DNA from: Thiohalocapsa sp. ML1
GTDB taxonomy: Bacteria; Pseudomonadota; Gammaproteobacteria; Chromatiales; Chromatiaceae
Direction of reading: 5' to 3'
Assembly (NCBI RefSeq): GCF_001469165.1
Contig: NZ_JABX01000012.1
Coordinates: forward strand, 62,001 to 126,000
DNA length: 64,000 nucleotides
The notes under the pieces are model-generated. The model was not told where the DNA came from. It worked only from the letters and a program-made list of their open reading frames with translations, and did not search any database. Every line of letters starts with the position of its first letter. The first letter of the stretch is position 1. Both the position numbers and the translations under genes were made by a program. Positions 54,970 through 63,674 of this stretch are shown in pieces.

Positions 54970-57162
54970 ATGGTTCCAAGGTCCATGCTGCTGCTCTGCC
55001 TATTGCTCGTGTGGAATCCGGCAGGCGCCAGCACGCCCGCCGAGCCCGCCATCGACAGTGCCCTGTTCGACGGACCGGCGGCCTCCGCGCCGCTGCTGAC
55101 CGACAACGTCCGCGCGCGGCTGCTGGCGGAGGTCGATACCGTGGTTCCGGGCGAGCTGCTCGACCTCGCGCTGGTGCTCGACATCCGCGCGCACTGGCAC
55201 ACCTACTGGCGCAACCCGGGCGACTCCGGCGAGCCGCCGCGTATCCGCTGGCAGGTGCCGGACGGCGTCGAGGTCGGCGACATTCGCTGGCCCGTGCCGG
55301 CGGCGATTGCGGTGGGGCCGCTGGTGAACTACGGCTATTCGGACCGCGCCGTGCATCTCGTCGAGGTCGAGGTGCCCGCCGACTGGCCCGCCGGCGAGCC
55401 GGTGGAGATCGCCGCCGACGCCACTTGGCTCGTCTGCGAGGAGGAATGCGTCCCGGAGCAGGGTCGCTTCGCGCTGACCCTTGCCACGGCGGAGGCCGTG
55501 GCGCCGGCGCCGGCAGACAGTCCGCGCGCGGCGCTGTTCGCGGACGCCCGGCAACGGCTGCCCGAGTCCGGCGTCATCGCCGCCGGGCTGGAGCGCACCG
55601 AAGCCGAGCTGACCCTGCGCGTGCCCGCCGCGGCGCTGCCTGCAGACATCGCCGACGCCCATTTCTTCGCCGACACCTGGGGCCTCATCGACCACGCCGC
55701 GCCGCAGCCGTGGGCGCTCGGCGACGACGGCGCGACGCTGTTGCTTAGGCTCAAGCCCGGCGAGGCGGCGGCATCGGTGCCCGCGACCGGGCTGCTCCGG
55801 GTGGTCGCGGCGGGTCGGACGCTAGGTCTCGGCATCGACGCCACCGGCGCCGCGCCCCTGACCGACCCGGCAGCGCCGGGCGCGGGGTCCGCCACCGCGG
55901 GCGCCGCAGACTTGGGCCTGCCGCTGGCGCTGGGCTTCGCGCTGCTCGGCGGGCTGGTGCTGAACCTGATGCCCTGCGTCTTCCCGGTGTTGGCCATCAA
56001 GGCGCTCGGGCTCGCGGGCCAGGGTGGGGCGGGGGTTCGGCATCGGGCGCTGCATGGGCTGGCGTACACCGCCGGCGTGCTGACCTTCTTCCTCGCGCTC
56101 GGGCTCCTGCTGCTCGGGCTGCGCGCGGGCGGGGCCGCCGTGGGCTGGGGCTTTCAACTGCAGTCGCCGCTGTTCGTGGCGCTGATGGCCTATCTCTTCG
56201 TCGTGCTCGGCATGAGCCTCGCGGGTGCGCTGACGCTGGGCACCAGCCTGATGGGCCTGGGCCAAGACAACCGCGCGCTGGCCGAGGAGGGCCACGTCGG
56301 CGCCTTCGCCACCGGCGCCTTGGCCGCACTCGTCGCCGCGCCCTGCACGGCGCCCTTCATGGGCGCGGCGCTCGGCTATGCCATGACCGTGCCCTGGTTC
56401 GCCGCGCTCGCCATCGTGCTCGCGCTCGGGCTCGGCATGGCGCTGCCGTTTCTGCTGCTCGCGCTGTTGCCGGGGCTGGCGCGGTCGCTGCCGCGGCCCG
56501 GGCCCTGGATGGAGACGCTGAAACAGGCGCTGGCCTTCCCGATGTTCGCCACCGCCGCCTGGCTGTTCTGGGTGCTCGCGGTGCAGACCGGCACCGCGGG
56601 GCTGGCGGCGGGCTTTGCGGGCGCGCTGCTGCTCGCTTTCGCGCTCTGGCTGCACGAGCGCCTGCGCTTGGGTCGGGCACCCTGGCCGCGGGTCGGCGCC
56701 GGGGTCGCGCTGGCGGGTCTGGCCGGTGCGCTCTGGCTCGGCGCGACGGCGGGCGCGGGCAACGCGGGTTTGGGCTCGGCCGCCGCGATGCAGAGCGCCG
56801 CGGCACCGGCGCGCACGGCCATGCTGCCCGCCGAGCCCTATTCGCCGGAGCGCCTCAGCGCCGCGCGCGGCGAGGGCCGCCCGGTGTTCGTCAACATGAC
56901 CGCCGCGTGGTGCATCACCTGCCTCGTCAACGAGCGCGTAGCGCTGAGCGGCAGCGCCGTCGCCCGCGCCTTCGCGGAGCAGGGCGTGGTCTACCTGAAG
57001 GGCGACTGGACCAACCGCGATCCAGCAATCACGGACTATCTCGCGGGGTTCGGGCGCAACGGCGTGCCCATCTACGTGTTCTATCCGCCGGGCGGCGAGC
57101 CCCGCCTGCTGCCGCAGGTGCTGACCGAGGCCAGCGTGCTCGCCGGCATCGGCGCCGGCTGA
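54970..57162 (+). CDS. DsbD/ScsB-like protein-disulfide reductase
   Basis: 730 residues. A signal peptide (MLLLCLLLVWNPAGAS) precedes a ScsB-type periplasmic domain (AHWHTYWRNPGDSGEPPRI, LVCEEECVPEQ with Cys). Eight membrane helices follow (about 315-560), including the redox cysteines in LNLMPCVFPVLAIKALG and LVAAPCTAPFMGAALG. The C-terminal thioredoxin-like domain has WCITC at residues 647-651. It carries electrons from cytoplasmic thioredoxin across the membrane to periplasmic partners. Next gene is a periplasmic redoxin, a likely client. Confidence 0.92.
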   Translation: MVPRSMLLLCLLLVWNPAGASTPAEPAIDSALFDGPAASAPLLTDNVRARLLAEVDTVVPGELLDLALVLDIRAHWHTYWRNPGDSGEPPRIRWQVPDGVEVGDIRWPVPAAIAVGPLVNYGYSDRAVHLVEVEVPADWPAGEPVEIAADATWLVCEEECVPEQGRFALTLATAEAVAPAPADSPRAALFADARQRLPESGVIAAGLERTEAELTLRVPAAALPADIADAHFFADTWGLIDHAAPQPWALGDDGATLLLRLKPGEAAASVPATGLLRVVAAGRTLGLGIDATGAAPLTDPAAPGAGSATAGAADLGLPLALGFALLGGLVLNLMPCVFPVLAIKALGLAGQGGAGVRHRALHGLAYTAGVLTFFLALGLLLLGLRAGGAAVGWGFQLQSPLFVALMAYLFVVLGMSLAGALTLGTSLMGLGQDNRALAEEGHVGAFATGALAALVAAPCTAPFMGAALGYAMTVPWFAALAIVLALGLGMALPFLLLALLPGLARSLPRPGPWMETLKQALAFPMFATAAWLFWVLAVQTGTAGLAAGFAGALLLAFALWLHERLRLGRAPWPRVGAGVALAGLAGALWLGATAGAGNAGLGSAAAMQSAAAPARTAMLPAEPYSPERLSAARGEGRPVFVNMTAAWCITCLVNERVALSGSAVARAFAEQGVVYLKGDWTNRDPAITDYLAGFGRNGVPIYVFYPPGGEPRLLPQVLTEASVLAGIGAG

Positions 57163-57209
57163 CAGACCCCGCGCGTTCCACTCACCGCACCGACCTGAGG
57201 ACATCCATC

Positions 57210-57815
57210 ATGCTTCGTTCCATCGCCACCGCCGCGCTCTTGAGCATCGCCGTCGCCGCCGGCCCCGCCCTGGCCGCGCCCGAGGCGGGCAAGCCCGCGC
57301 CCGACTTCAGCGGCACCGACACCGCCGGCAAGACCTGGTCCCTCGCCGAGCTCAAGGGCACGCCCGTGATTCTGGAGTGGACCAACCACGACTGCCCCTA
57401 TGTCGTGAAGCACTACGACGCCGGCAACATGCGGGCGCTGCAGCAGGAGGCGACGGGCGCCGGCTACACCTGGCTGTCGGTGATCTCCTCCGCGCCCGGC
57501 AAGCAGGGGCATGTCAGCGCGGCGCAGGCGGACGCGCTCACCAAGTCCCGCGACGCCGCGCCCAGCGCCGTGCTGTTGGATGAGGACGGGAGCATCGGCA
57601 AGGCCTACGCTGCCCGCACCACGCCGCACATGTTCGTCATCGACAAGGAGGGCGTGCTCGTCTACATGGGCGGCATCGACGACAAGGCCACCACCGATAA
57701 GGCCGATATCGACGGCGCCGAGAACTACGTTCGGCTCGCGATGGCCGACCTTGCGGCGGGTAATCCGGTTGGCCAGGCCGTGACCAGGCCCTATGGCTGC
57801 TCCGTCAAGTACTGA
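57210..57815 (+). CDS. Periplasmic AhpC/TSA-like redoxin
   Basis: 201 residues. A signal peptide (SIATAALLSIAVAAGPALAA) is followed by a redoxin fold: KPAPDFSGTDTAGKTWSLAE, WTNHDCPYVVKHYDAGNMRA with the peroxidatic-type cysteine, and TTPHMFVIDKEGVLVYMGGI with the cis-proline. A terminal PYGCSVKY offers a possible resolving cysteine. Acts in the periplasm, probably reduced by the preceding DsbD-like protein (47 bp upstream). Confidence 0.88.
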   Translation: MLRSIATAALLSIAVAAGPALAAPEAGKPAPDFSGTDTAGKTWSLAELKGTPVILEWTNHDCPYVVKHYDAGNMRALQQEATGAGYTWLSVISSAPGKQGHVSAAQADALTKSRDAAPSAVLLDEDGSIGKAYAARTTPHMFVIDKEGVLVYMGGIDDKATTDKADIDGAENYVRLAMADLAAGNPVGQAVTRPYGCSVKY

Positions 57816-57959
57816 CGGCGCAGCAGCGCAGGCGCTTCGTCGCAGCGCCGCGCTCAGCGCCGAGGCCGGCGCACAGGTGATCGCAACGCGGGCGGGCGAC
57901 GACGCCATTTCGCTCGCTCACAAACTTGGTGCCGCGATGCTTAGGAATCGCCGAAGGCT

Positions 57960-58262
57960 CTATCCCTCATCCGCGGCAAAGACGGTTTCGATATCCCGGG
58001 ATCCGTGCAGCACGCGCACAATGTCGACCCCATCGGTCAGCGGCAGGTAAAAAATGACATACCGCCCCGCCGGGAAACTACGTAGCCCGGGCGCAAGCTC
58101 GTCGCGCCGCCGACCCATGGCGGGGGGCTGCGACAAGGTTCGGAACTTGGCGTCGATCGCCGCAACGATGGCGTCCGCCCGTGCCTCGCTGTCGTCGGCG
58201 ATGTAATCCCAGATTTCGGCAAGATCGCCGAGGACCTTCGGGCGTTTGAGGACTATCGGCAT
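57960..58262 (-). CDS. parE: ParE/RelE-superfamily toxin
   Basis: 100 residues. LKRPKVLGDLAEIWDYIADD and MGRRRDELAPGLRSFPAGRY followed by VIFYLPLTDGVDIVRVLHGS are diagnostic of ParE. ParE toxins poison DNA gyrase. ATG 58262 lies immediately after the stop of the antitoxin gene, with no gap (TGA then ATG), a coupled pair. Intact by length and motif content. Confidence 0.9.
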   Translation of the reverse strand: MPIVLKRPKVLGDLAEIWDYIADDSEARADAIVAAIDAKFRTLSQPPAMGRRRDELAPGLRSFPAGRYVIFYLPLTDGVDIVRVLHGSRDIETVFAADEG

Positions 58263-58523
58263 TCAACCCTCGCCGAGTCGCCCGGCGCGGCGGCGGCGGC
58301 CTTCCCGGATTGCCTCCTCGGGAGACCAGGGCGTCGCGGGGCCGCTGTCCAGCCCCGCCCGGATGTCTTGCCGCAGTTGCTCCAACGTCACGGCCCGGAT
58401 GCGGTCTTGCTCCTCGAGCAGACGCAAGGCTTCCCGCACGACCTCGCTGGCCGAGGTGTAGAGGCCGGACGCGACTTTCTGCCTGACAAGCTCTTCGAGC
58501 TGGGGGGGCAAGTTGACATTCAT
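58263..58523 (-). CDS. parD: ParD-like CopG-family antitoxin
   Basis: 86 residues. MNVNLPPQLEELVRQKVASG is the RHH strand and first helix, LYTSASEVVREALRLLEEQD the second; the C-terminal region (RQDIRAGLDSGPATPWSPEE) binds the toxin. An ATG two codons upstream (58529) is an alternative start. First gene of the pair. Confidence 0.88.
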   Translation of the reverse strand: MNVNLPPQLEELVRQKVASGLYTSASEVVREALRLLEEQDRIRAVTLEQLRQDIRAGLDSGPATPWSPEEAIREGRRRRAGRLGEG

Positions 58524-58890
58524 GGGCATGAACCGCTGCGTTTTGTTCCTCCCGGTTCTAAGTCGCGCAGGGCATGTTGTCAAGAATGAGCAAATTTCGA
58601 CAGTCCCCTCCATTGGGACGGGGTTCGTGTGCGGCGGCGGTTTCCCGCTGCGATGCAGGATCTGATCGGATATAGGGAAGGGCACTCGGGGGAGAGGGAT
58701 CTGGTCCCCGGCACGCGATCCGTCGTCCGGCGCGCGCAAGCCGACGCGGCTGGCTCCGCTCGGTCGACGCGATCCCGACGCGATCCTTCATGCCCGGAAA
58801 TTGCCTCAAGATGTCGAGCGCGTTCCCGAGCCTCTGTCGCAATAACCCGCGCGAGAACCCTTTGCGTGTGCGCGAACAAACGGGCTACGT
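58524..58890. other. Intergenic, no supported gene
   Basis: About 370 bp between ParD and the carbonic anhydrase remnant. It should hold the parDE promoter. Nothing else is supported; the missing N-terminal half of the carbonic anhydrase is not recognisable in it. Confidence 0.4.
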
Positions 58891-59253
58891 GACAATCTTT
58901 CCAACAAGCTGCTCGGCAGCCGGGAGTAGATCGTCGTGCACCACACCGACTGCGGCATGGAGACGTTCACCGACGACGTCATGCGCGGCCTGCTCGCGTC
59001 CAGCCTCAAGACGGCGACGGTGGACGCCTTCGGCTGGCACGACTCCGGCGACGGCCCGGGCTCCGCGGAGGGCAACTACATCGACTGGCTCAGCATCGCC
59101 AACAACGCCCAGAGCGTGGTGGACGACGTGACCCGCATCCGCAACCGTCCGCTGGTGCTCGGCGACATCCCCATCTACGGCTACATCTACGACGTGAAGA
59201 CCGGCGAGCTCGTGGAGGTGCCGGAGGCGACGCGCGTCGGCGCGGCGCCGTGA
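58891..59253 (+). pseudogene. Beta-carbonic anhydrase, truncated and with in-frame stop
   Basis: The frame reads NKLLGSRE, then TAG at 58927-58929, then [16 protein letters not shown] and [20 protein letters not shown], ending [19 protein letters not shown]. The HTDCGM motif gives two of the three zinc ligands (His and Cys). The first zinc cysteine and the D/R dyad, in the N-terminal half, are absent. Both an amber stop and a 5' truncation mark it as a pseudogene, though a short product could start at GTG 58936. An intact enzyme would interconvert CO2 and bicarbonate. Confidence 0.8.
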
Positions 59254-59277
59254 GGCGTCGGTGGCGATGCAGGGGTG

Positions 59278-60969
59278 CTAGCTGTCGCCGCCGTTGTCCG
59301 TCGCCTCTTCGCCGCCCAGCGTGAAGCTGAGTGATTCGAGAAACTCGCGTTCGAGCTCGTCGATCAGGGTTCGGCGGGCGGCCAGGATGCGATCGACGGC
59401 GTCCGGAATCTCTCCACCCGGCCGATTGTGGTAGTGCGCCATCGGGGCATCCAACGGGATCAGATATTGAGGCAACATCTGGCGTCGTGCCGCGCGCATT
59501 GCCTCGCGTGCAGCGCCGGACGTCTCCGATTGCGGCAGAATCAGCAATTCCGTGATTGGGTTCAACTCCTGCCGCACATGTTGGAGCTCTTCGGGCAGGG
59601 CCACGATCCTGTTCTCAGGCAGGGTCCCCTCGCGACCTGCGAAGAGCCGATGAACTGCATCCACCCCTTGCTCACCGAGGGCGCGCTGCGTACGTTCCCG
59701 CAATTGTTCATCCTCGATTCTCCAGGTCATCTGCAAGGCGAGCGCCCTGGTGCGTGTCGCGCGGAAGTTGAAGGTGCGGATGGGATCGATCTTGCGGATC
59801 AGATCTGTCGGTATCGGGTCGCTGCCGTCGGTCACGGCCTGGCAGAGGGCGTCAATGGCCTCACGAATGCGCTTGCCCGACATCCCGGTGAAGTACTCGC
59901 CGTAGGTCGTAGCCCAGAACCAGCGGTTCACGGTACCGTATTGGTTCAGATCGAGGTTTTCGCCCTTTAGGCGTCGACCTAGCTCGGCGATGGCGACGAG
60001 CTGGGCCGCATAGGGCAGCGCACGCGGGCCGCGGACGCCGAAATCGGCGAGCAACAGGACTGCCCATCCGACCGCCTGCCGCAAGTCGTCGAACACCTTG
60101 GTGCAGCCGTATTTCTTGACCAGTCCATTCAGTTTGGACGGGGCAGCGTCCAAGATGTTCAGGCCCCAGCGGATCTTCAGCACATTCAGGAAGATCTGCT
60201 CGTCAAGTGCGCCCCACCCATATGGCTCCAGTTCCGCGCGCAGTGCCTCAATTTTGGTCTCGACGTGACAGCCGTCGGCAGAGGCCAGCGCCCGGACCAT
60301 GTGCGTCTCATTCATCGGCTTGCCGCCGCTGTTCACTCGCACGAAGCTATCTGTAACCAGGCGCAGATCCTCGCTGACTAGCGGCACGACCGGTATCTGG
60401 TAATCCTTGAAGCGGTTCGCGAGCAGTTCCGCACGCTGCGACTCGTCGTCGAGCCCGGCGTCGAGCAGGCGCCTTTGGCGCTCGTACAGGCGCTTGGGCT
60501 CCAATAGGGCGTGCATCGGCAGCCAGGTCGGCGGCGGCTGCCGGTTGCGCGCAAGGAAACGGAACGGCCGGTCGCCGGGCTCGGCCGCCAGGTCGTACCA
60601 GACCGGCCAGCGCACGCCCTGTGCCAACAGCGGGCTAGGGTCAGCCGTCCAGTTCAGCGCCGCGTACAGAGTCGCGAGGCGCTGATGCCCGTCGAGCAGG
60701 TAGCTGCGCGGTACCTGCGAACCCGCCAGGGTGGGCAGGCGAAAGGCGCCTAGGGTGTCCAGGCAGCCAAGGTCGTGGTCGCGTGTGCGCCACACCAGGA
60801 TCGCGCCGATTGGCATCTCCTTGTCCACGCTGTCGAGCAGATCGAGCCGGCGATCGTCGTCCCACTCGAAAGGGCGCTGAAAGTCGGGGATCAGAATCGC
60901 GCCACTCCTGACCTGCGCAAGCAGGGCCGAAAGCCGGGGCACCTGCGGCGTCTCGAACAGTTCAGCCAT
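59278..60969 (-). CDS. DUF262-domain protein, third gene of putative defence operon
   Basis: 563 residues. The DUF262 core has ILIPDFQRPFEWDDDRRLDL (residues 25-44) and YLLDGHQRLATLYAAL with DGHQR (93-97), the ParB/Srx-like nucleotide-binding motif usually DGQQR. SFVRVNSGGKPMNETHMVRA (middle) is also typical. The C-terminal part is helical and has no HNH/DUF1524 nuclease motif, unlike GmrSD. ATG 60969, 3 bp after the preceding gene, so tightly coupled. DUF262 proteins occur in modification-dependent restriction and other antiphage systems; here the role is inferred from the operon. Confidence 0.85.
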   Translation of the reverse strand: MAELFETPQVPRLSALLAQVRSGAILIPDFQRPFEWDDDRRLDLLDSVDKEMPIGAILVWRTRDHDLGCLDTLGAFRLPTLAGSQVPRSYLLDGHQRLATLYAALNWTADPSPLLAQGVRWPVWYDLAAEPGDRPFRFLARNRQPPPTWLPMHALLEPKRLYERQRRLLDAGLDDESQRAELLANRFKDYQIPVVPLVSEDLRLVTDSFVRVNSGGKPMNETHMVRALASADGCHVETKIEALRAELEPYGWGALDEQIFLNVLKIRWGLNILDAAPSKLNGLVKKYGCTKVFDDLRQAVGWAVLLLADFGVRGPRALPYAAQLVAIAELGRRLKGENLDLNQYGTVNRWFWATTYGEYFTGMSGKRIREAIDALCQAVTDGSDPIPTDLIRKIDPIRTFNFRATRTRALALQMTWRIEDEQLRERTQRALGEQGVDAVHRLFAGREGTLPENRIVALPEELQHVRQELNPITELLILPQSETSGAAREAMRAARRQMLPQYLIPLDAPMAHYHNRPGGEIPDAVDRILAARRTLIDELEREFLESLSFTLGGEEATDNGGDS

Positions 60970-60972
60970 GGG

Positions 60973-62070
60973 CTAGAGCCTCGCGAGCAAGGTGTTCAGG
61001 ATGGTCTCGCGGTCGGGCTCGCCCGGCGCACGATTACGCTCGAATTCGCGGCGAAAGTCCGCTTCCGAGGCATGCTCCAGATACGCCGCAATATTCTTGC
61101 CGAAGCCGTTCTTTAATGCGCCACGATCGGTGTCGGACAAACCGTGGAACAACGGATCGAGATCGGCATCCTGAATCCGACGTGCCTTCTCTTCAACTTC
61201 TTTGCGGACAGCCGGAGATAAATCCGCGAGCAGGCCCGACTTCATGTTGTACTGCCGCGCCGCCTGGGGTTTGTCTCTGCGCAGCTTGCACAGTGCATCG
61301 GCCATCTTCCGACGCTTCGTGCCTTCCGCGCCGGATTTGTCGGACTGCCAACGGCGCAGCGCCGTCTCAGGCAGATAATTCTCGATGGTGCGCCGGTCGA
61401 GTTGATGGTGGCCCAAGGGCCAGGGTCGCTCGGGCGCCGATTGGCACAAGTCCTTCATCGCAAGCGAAGCACGCGAAGGCTGGCTGCGGTCCGCGGGGTC
61501 GGCATCGCGATCGAACATCACCCACAAGCGCAATAACCTCGCAGCGTTGCTCGCCGACGCAAAGGGCTGCTCCACCAGATCTTTGAGCCATGCTTTCATT
61601 TCCCCCAGCCCACCAGCGTGCAGGATTTCCAGCCAGCCGCGGTCAAGCGCCCGCCGCAAGTGGTCGCGTTGGGCGAGCGGTGCCAGCGCGAGCAGAAAGC
61701 GCCAGTCGGCTCGGCGATTCTCGACCATGACGCCCAGTGGCGTTTGCAGCAGGCGCAACGCGTCCGGGAGGCAGAGCTGGCCCGCCGACCAGTCCGAAGA
61801 TGGGAGCGAGGCGACCGTGATGCCGACGGCCCCCGCGGGCATCCGTGCTGCGGCGTCCGGTCCCTGGCTCAGTACCTGACGGAATTGGGCAGCCGTTCGG
61901 GTCGGCAACTGAGATAGCCATTGCTCGATCGCGCTCGGCCCGCGCGGGACGAACGCCGGGCGGGTCAAGATCACGTGCCGGCCATCACTTGCCAGCGCGA
62001 ACAGATTCAGAAACGCCGGGTCTTCAGCTTCGGGACCGGCAAAGAATGCTGCATCGATCAGGACGCGCAT
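60973..62070 (-). CDS. TOPRIM-like protein (DUF4435-like), second gene of operon
   Basis: 365 residues, no confident family name. I see a TOPRIM pattern: E117 in LGVMVENRRADWRFLL, glycines in LHAGGLGEM (about 152-157), and the D-x-D pair D187/D189 in LWVMFDRDADPAD. HHQLDRRTIENYLPE (about 221-235) resembles the H...ENYL segment of OLD/DUF4435 nucleases. The C-terminal 120 residues are charged and helical. It lies 2 bp after the AAA gene. The expected role is metal-dependent cleavage of nucleic acid, controlled by the ATPase; both are inference from motif and context. Confidence 0.6.
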   Translation of the reverse strand: MRVLIDAAFFAGPEAEDPAFLNLFALASDGRHVILTRPAFVPRGPSAIEQWLSQLPTRTAAQFRQVLSQGPDAAARMPAGAVGITVASLPSSDWSAGQLCLPDALRLLQTPLGVMVENRRADWRFLLALAPLAQRDHLRRALDRGWLEILHAGGLGEMKAWLKDLVEQPFASASNAARLLRLWVMFDRDADPADRSQPSRASLAMKDLCQSAPERPWPLGHHQLDRRTIENYLPETALRRWQSDKSGAEGTKRRKMADALCKLRRDKPQAARQYNMKSGLLADLSPAVRKEVEEKARRIQDADLDPLFHGLSDTDRGALKNGFGKNIAAYLEHASEADFRREFERNRAPGEPDRETILNTLLARL

Positions 62071-62072
62071 GA

Positions 62073-63338
62073 TCAGCCGAACGCGCCACCTTGCAACTGC
62101 TGATCCAGCAACCTTCGGGCGAGCGCCTGATCCTCATCGAACGCGGCCTGCGGCCAACCCCCGAGCGGGCGACCGTGCCGGTCGAACTTCACCAGTGTCG
62201 CTATGCTCTCGCCGGTCGGCTCCTGGTCGATCCAATAGGCCCGCACCCGCTCCGGCGCCAAACGCCCCTCGGCGAGGGCCAGTTGCACGCCGAGCATCAG
62301 GACGCGGGAGTGGGTCTCGACGACGATGGTCGGTGCGTCTGCGCCGGAGGCGATTTCGCAGAAGTGGTTCGCCAACGCCTGCTGGGCGTTGGCGTGCAGA
62401 TGGCTTTCCGGCTCCTCCACGGCGAGTATCCCGGCGCTGCCGCGTGCGCGCGCCAAGGCACAGGCGACAAGCACCGGGAGCACCTGGATCATGCCCTCGC
62501 CGGTATCGAGTAGATCGATGTCGCGCAAAGGTCCGCTGCTCGGATTGAGCAACAGCCGGTGCATGGGCTGCCCGACTGTGGCCTCGGCTCGCTCTAGGCG
62601 CCGCCCGATCTCGGGCCGGGCGTACCAAGCGGCAACGTCGTCGAATACTGCTGGGTCGGTGACGACGACCTCCGCGGCGTTGGCGCCGTCGGCGTCGAGC
62701 AGGCCGAAGCGGCGGCCCGTCCTGGTGACCAGGCGTGACCAGCGTGACCGCACGGATCGTAGCCATTGAATCTGTCCACGCAGCGTCAGCAATCGCCCGC
62801 GCAGCGCGGCCAGCGCCGGCGGCAGGGCGGGGTCGGCCGCCGGCACCAACCCGGCGAAACGCGGCTGAACGACCTGTTCGTCCGACCCGTTATCCGCGCT
62901 TACGCGATAGTTCTCATGCTCCGGCCAGGGCTCGGCGGCCGCGCGGAAGGTGAGCCCGTCCGGACCTGAACATTTGTAGCCCGCGATGATGGTCTGGTTG
63001 GCCTCGTCGATGTACTTGATGACGAAGCCGTCGCGGCAGCGCTGCCCGTCGTCATCGCTCCAGTCAAGCGCCAGCGCCATCTGCTTGAGTCCCGCGGCCT
63101 TGCCGGCACGCGCCGGCACATCCAGAAAGCTCGCGCCCGCACCGGCGACCCGACCGATGTCGAAGGGCGAGGTCGCGCCGTCGGCCACCGAGTCCGCGAG
63201 GATCGGCAGGAGTCTCAGCACCGCGCTCTTGCCGGCATTGTTGCGCCCGTACAGCAGGGTCAGCGGGCGCAGCTCCAAGTCGAGCCGGTCTGGAAATGCG
63301 CGGTAGCCGCCCGTCGAGAGTCCGGTCAGTTTGAACAT
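62073..63338 (-). CDS. AAA/ABC-type ATPase (OLD/RecF-like), first gene of operon
   Basis: 421 residues. Walker A is LLYGRNNAGKSAVLRLL (residues 28-44, GRNNAGKS at 31-38). The ABC-type signature position is DTGEGMIQVLPVLVAC, Walker B ILAVEEPESHLHANAQ, and the H-loop TIVVETHSRVLML, the order of DUF3696/OLD-type ATPases. No TOPRIM domain is fused; the next gene, 2 bp away, seems to supply it. ATG 63338 starts right before the beta strand leading to the P-loop. Probably dimerises on ATP binding and senses a phage or DNA signal. Confidence 0.85.
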   Translation of the reverse strand: MFKLTGLSTGGYRAFPDRLDLELRPLTLLYGRNNAGKSAVLRLLPILADSVADGATSPFDIGRVAGAGASFLDVPARAGKAAGLKQMALALDWSDDDGQRCRDGFVIKYIDEANQTIIAGYKCSGPDGLTFRAAAEPWPEHENYRVSADNGSDEQVVQPRFAGLVPAADPALPPALAALRGRLLTLRGQIQWLRSVRSRWSRLVTRTGRRFGLLDADGANAAEVVVTDPAVFDDVAAWYARPEIGRRLERAEATVGQPMHRLLLNPSSGPLRDIDLLDTGEGMIQVLPVLVACALARARGSAGILAVEEPESHLHANAQQALANHFCEIASGADAPTIVVETHSRVLMLGVQLALAEGRLAPERVRAYWIDQEPTGESIATLVKFDRHGRPLGGWPQAAFDEDQALARRLLDQQLQGGAFG

Positions 63339-63674
63339 GGCGATTGGGAAGGTGGTCCGCGATTTGTCGCAAAGCCCGGATTCTAAACCGCAAGCGCGGA
63401 CGTCAAGGGGCGGGCGTTGGGGGCGGGCCCCGAGCTCCAATCTCCGGCAATAGCCCTCCGGGAGGCGTGTGTACTGCGACCACAACCCCGCTTCCCTACC
63501 GGCCGGTGCGGCAGGCAAGGATTCTCGGTGATGCGCGCGCAAGCGAGCGCGCCGCCGGTGCTGCCCGCCACGCTTGAAGGGCGCTGCAACGGCGGACTTC
63601 GCGGCAGCGCGCTTCGCGAGCAAATGCCCGTTCAACGGGCGTGGCGGCGGGGTGCGGCCGCCGGGGAGCCTCGC
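63339..63674. other. Upstream region of the AAA-TOPRIM-DUF262 operon
   Basis: About 335 bp holding the presumed operon promoter. One small hairpin, GCCCGTT/AACGGGC, lies near 63627. No gene supported. Confidence 0.4.

Noticed and set aside
59278-60969. Calling the DUF262 protein GmrSD or a type IV restriction enzyme
   Set aside because: It lacks the C-terminal DUF1524 HNH motif, and its operon partners do not occur with GmrSD.
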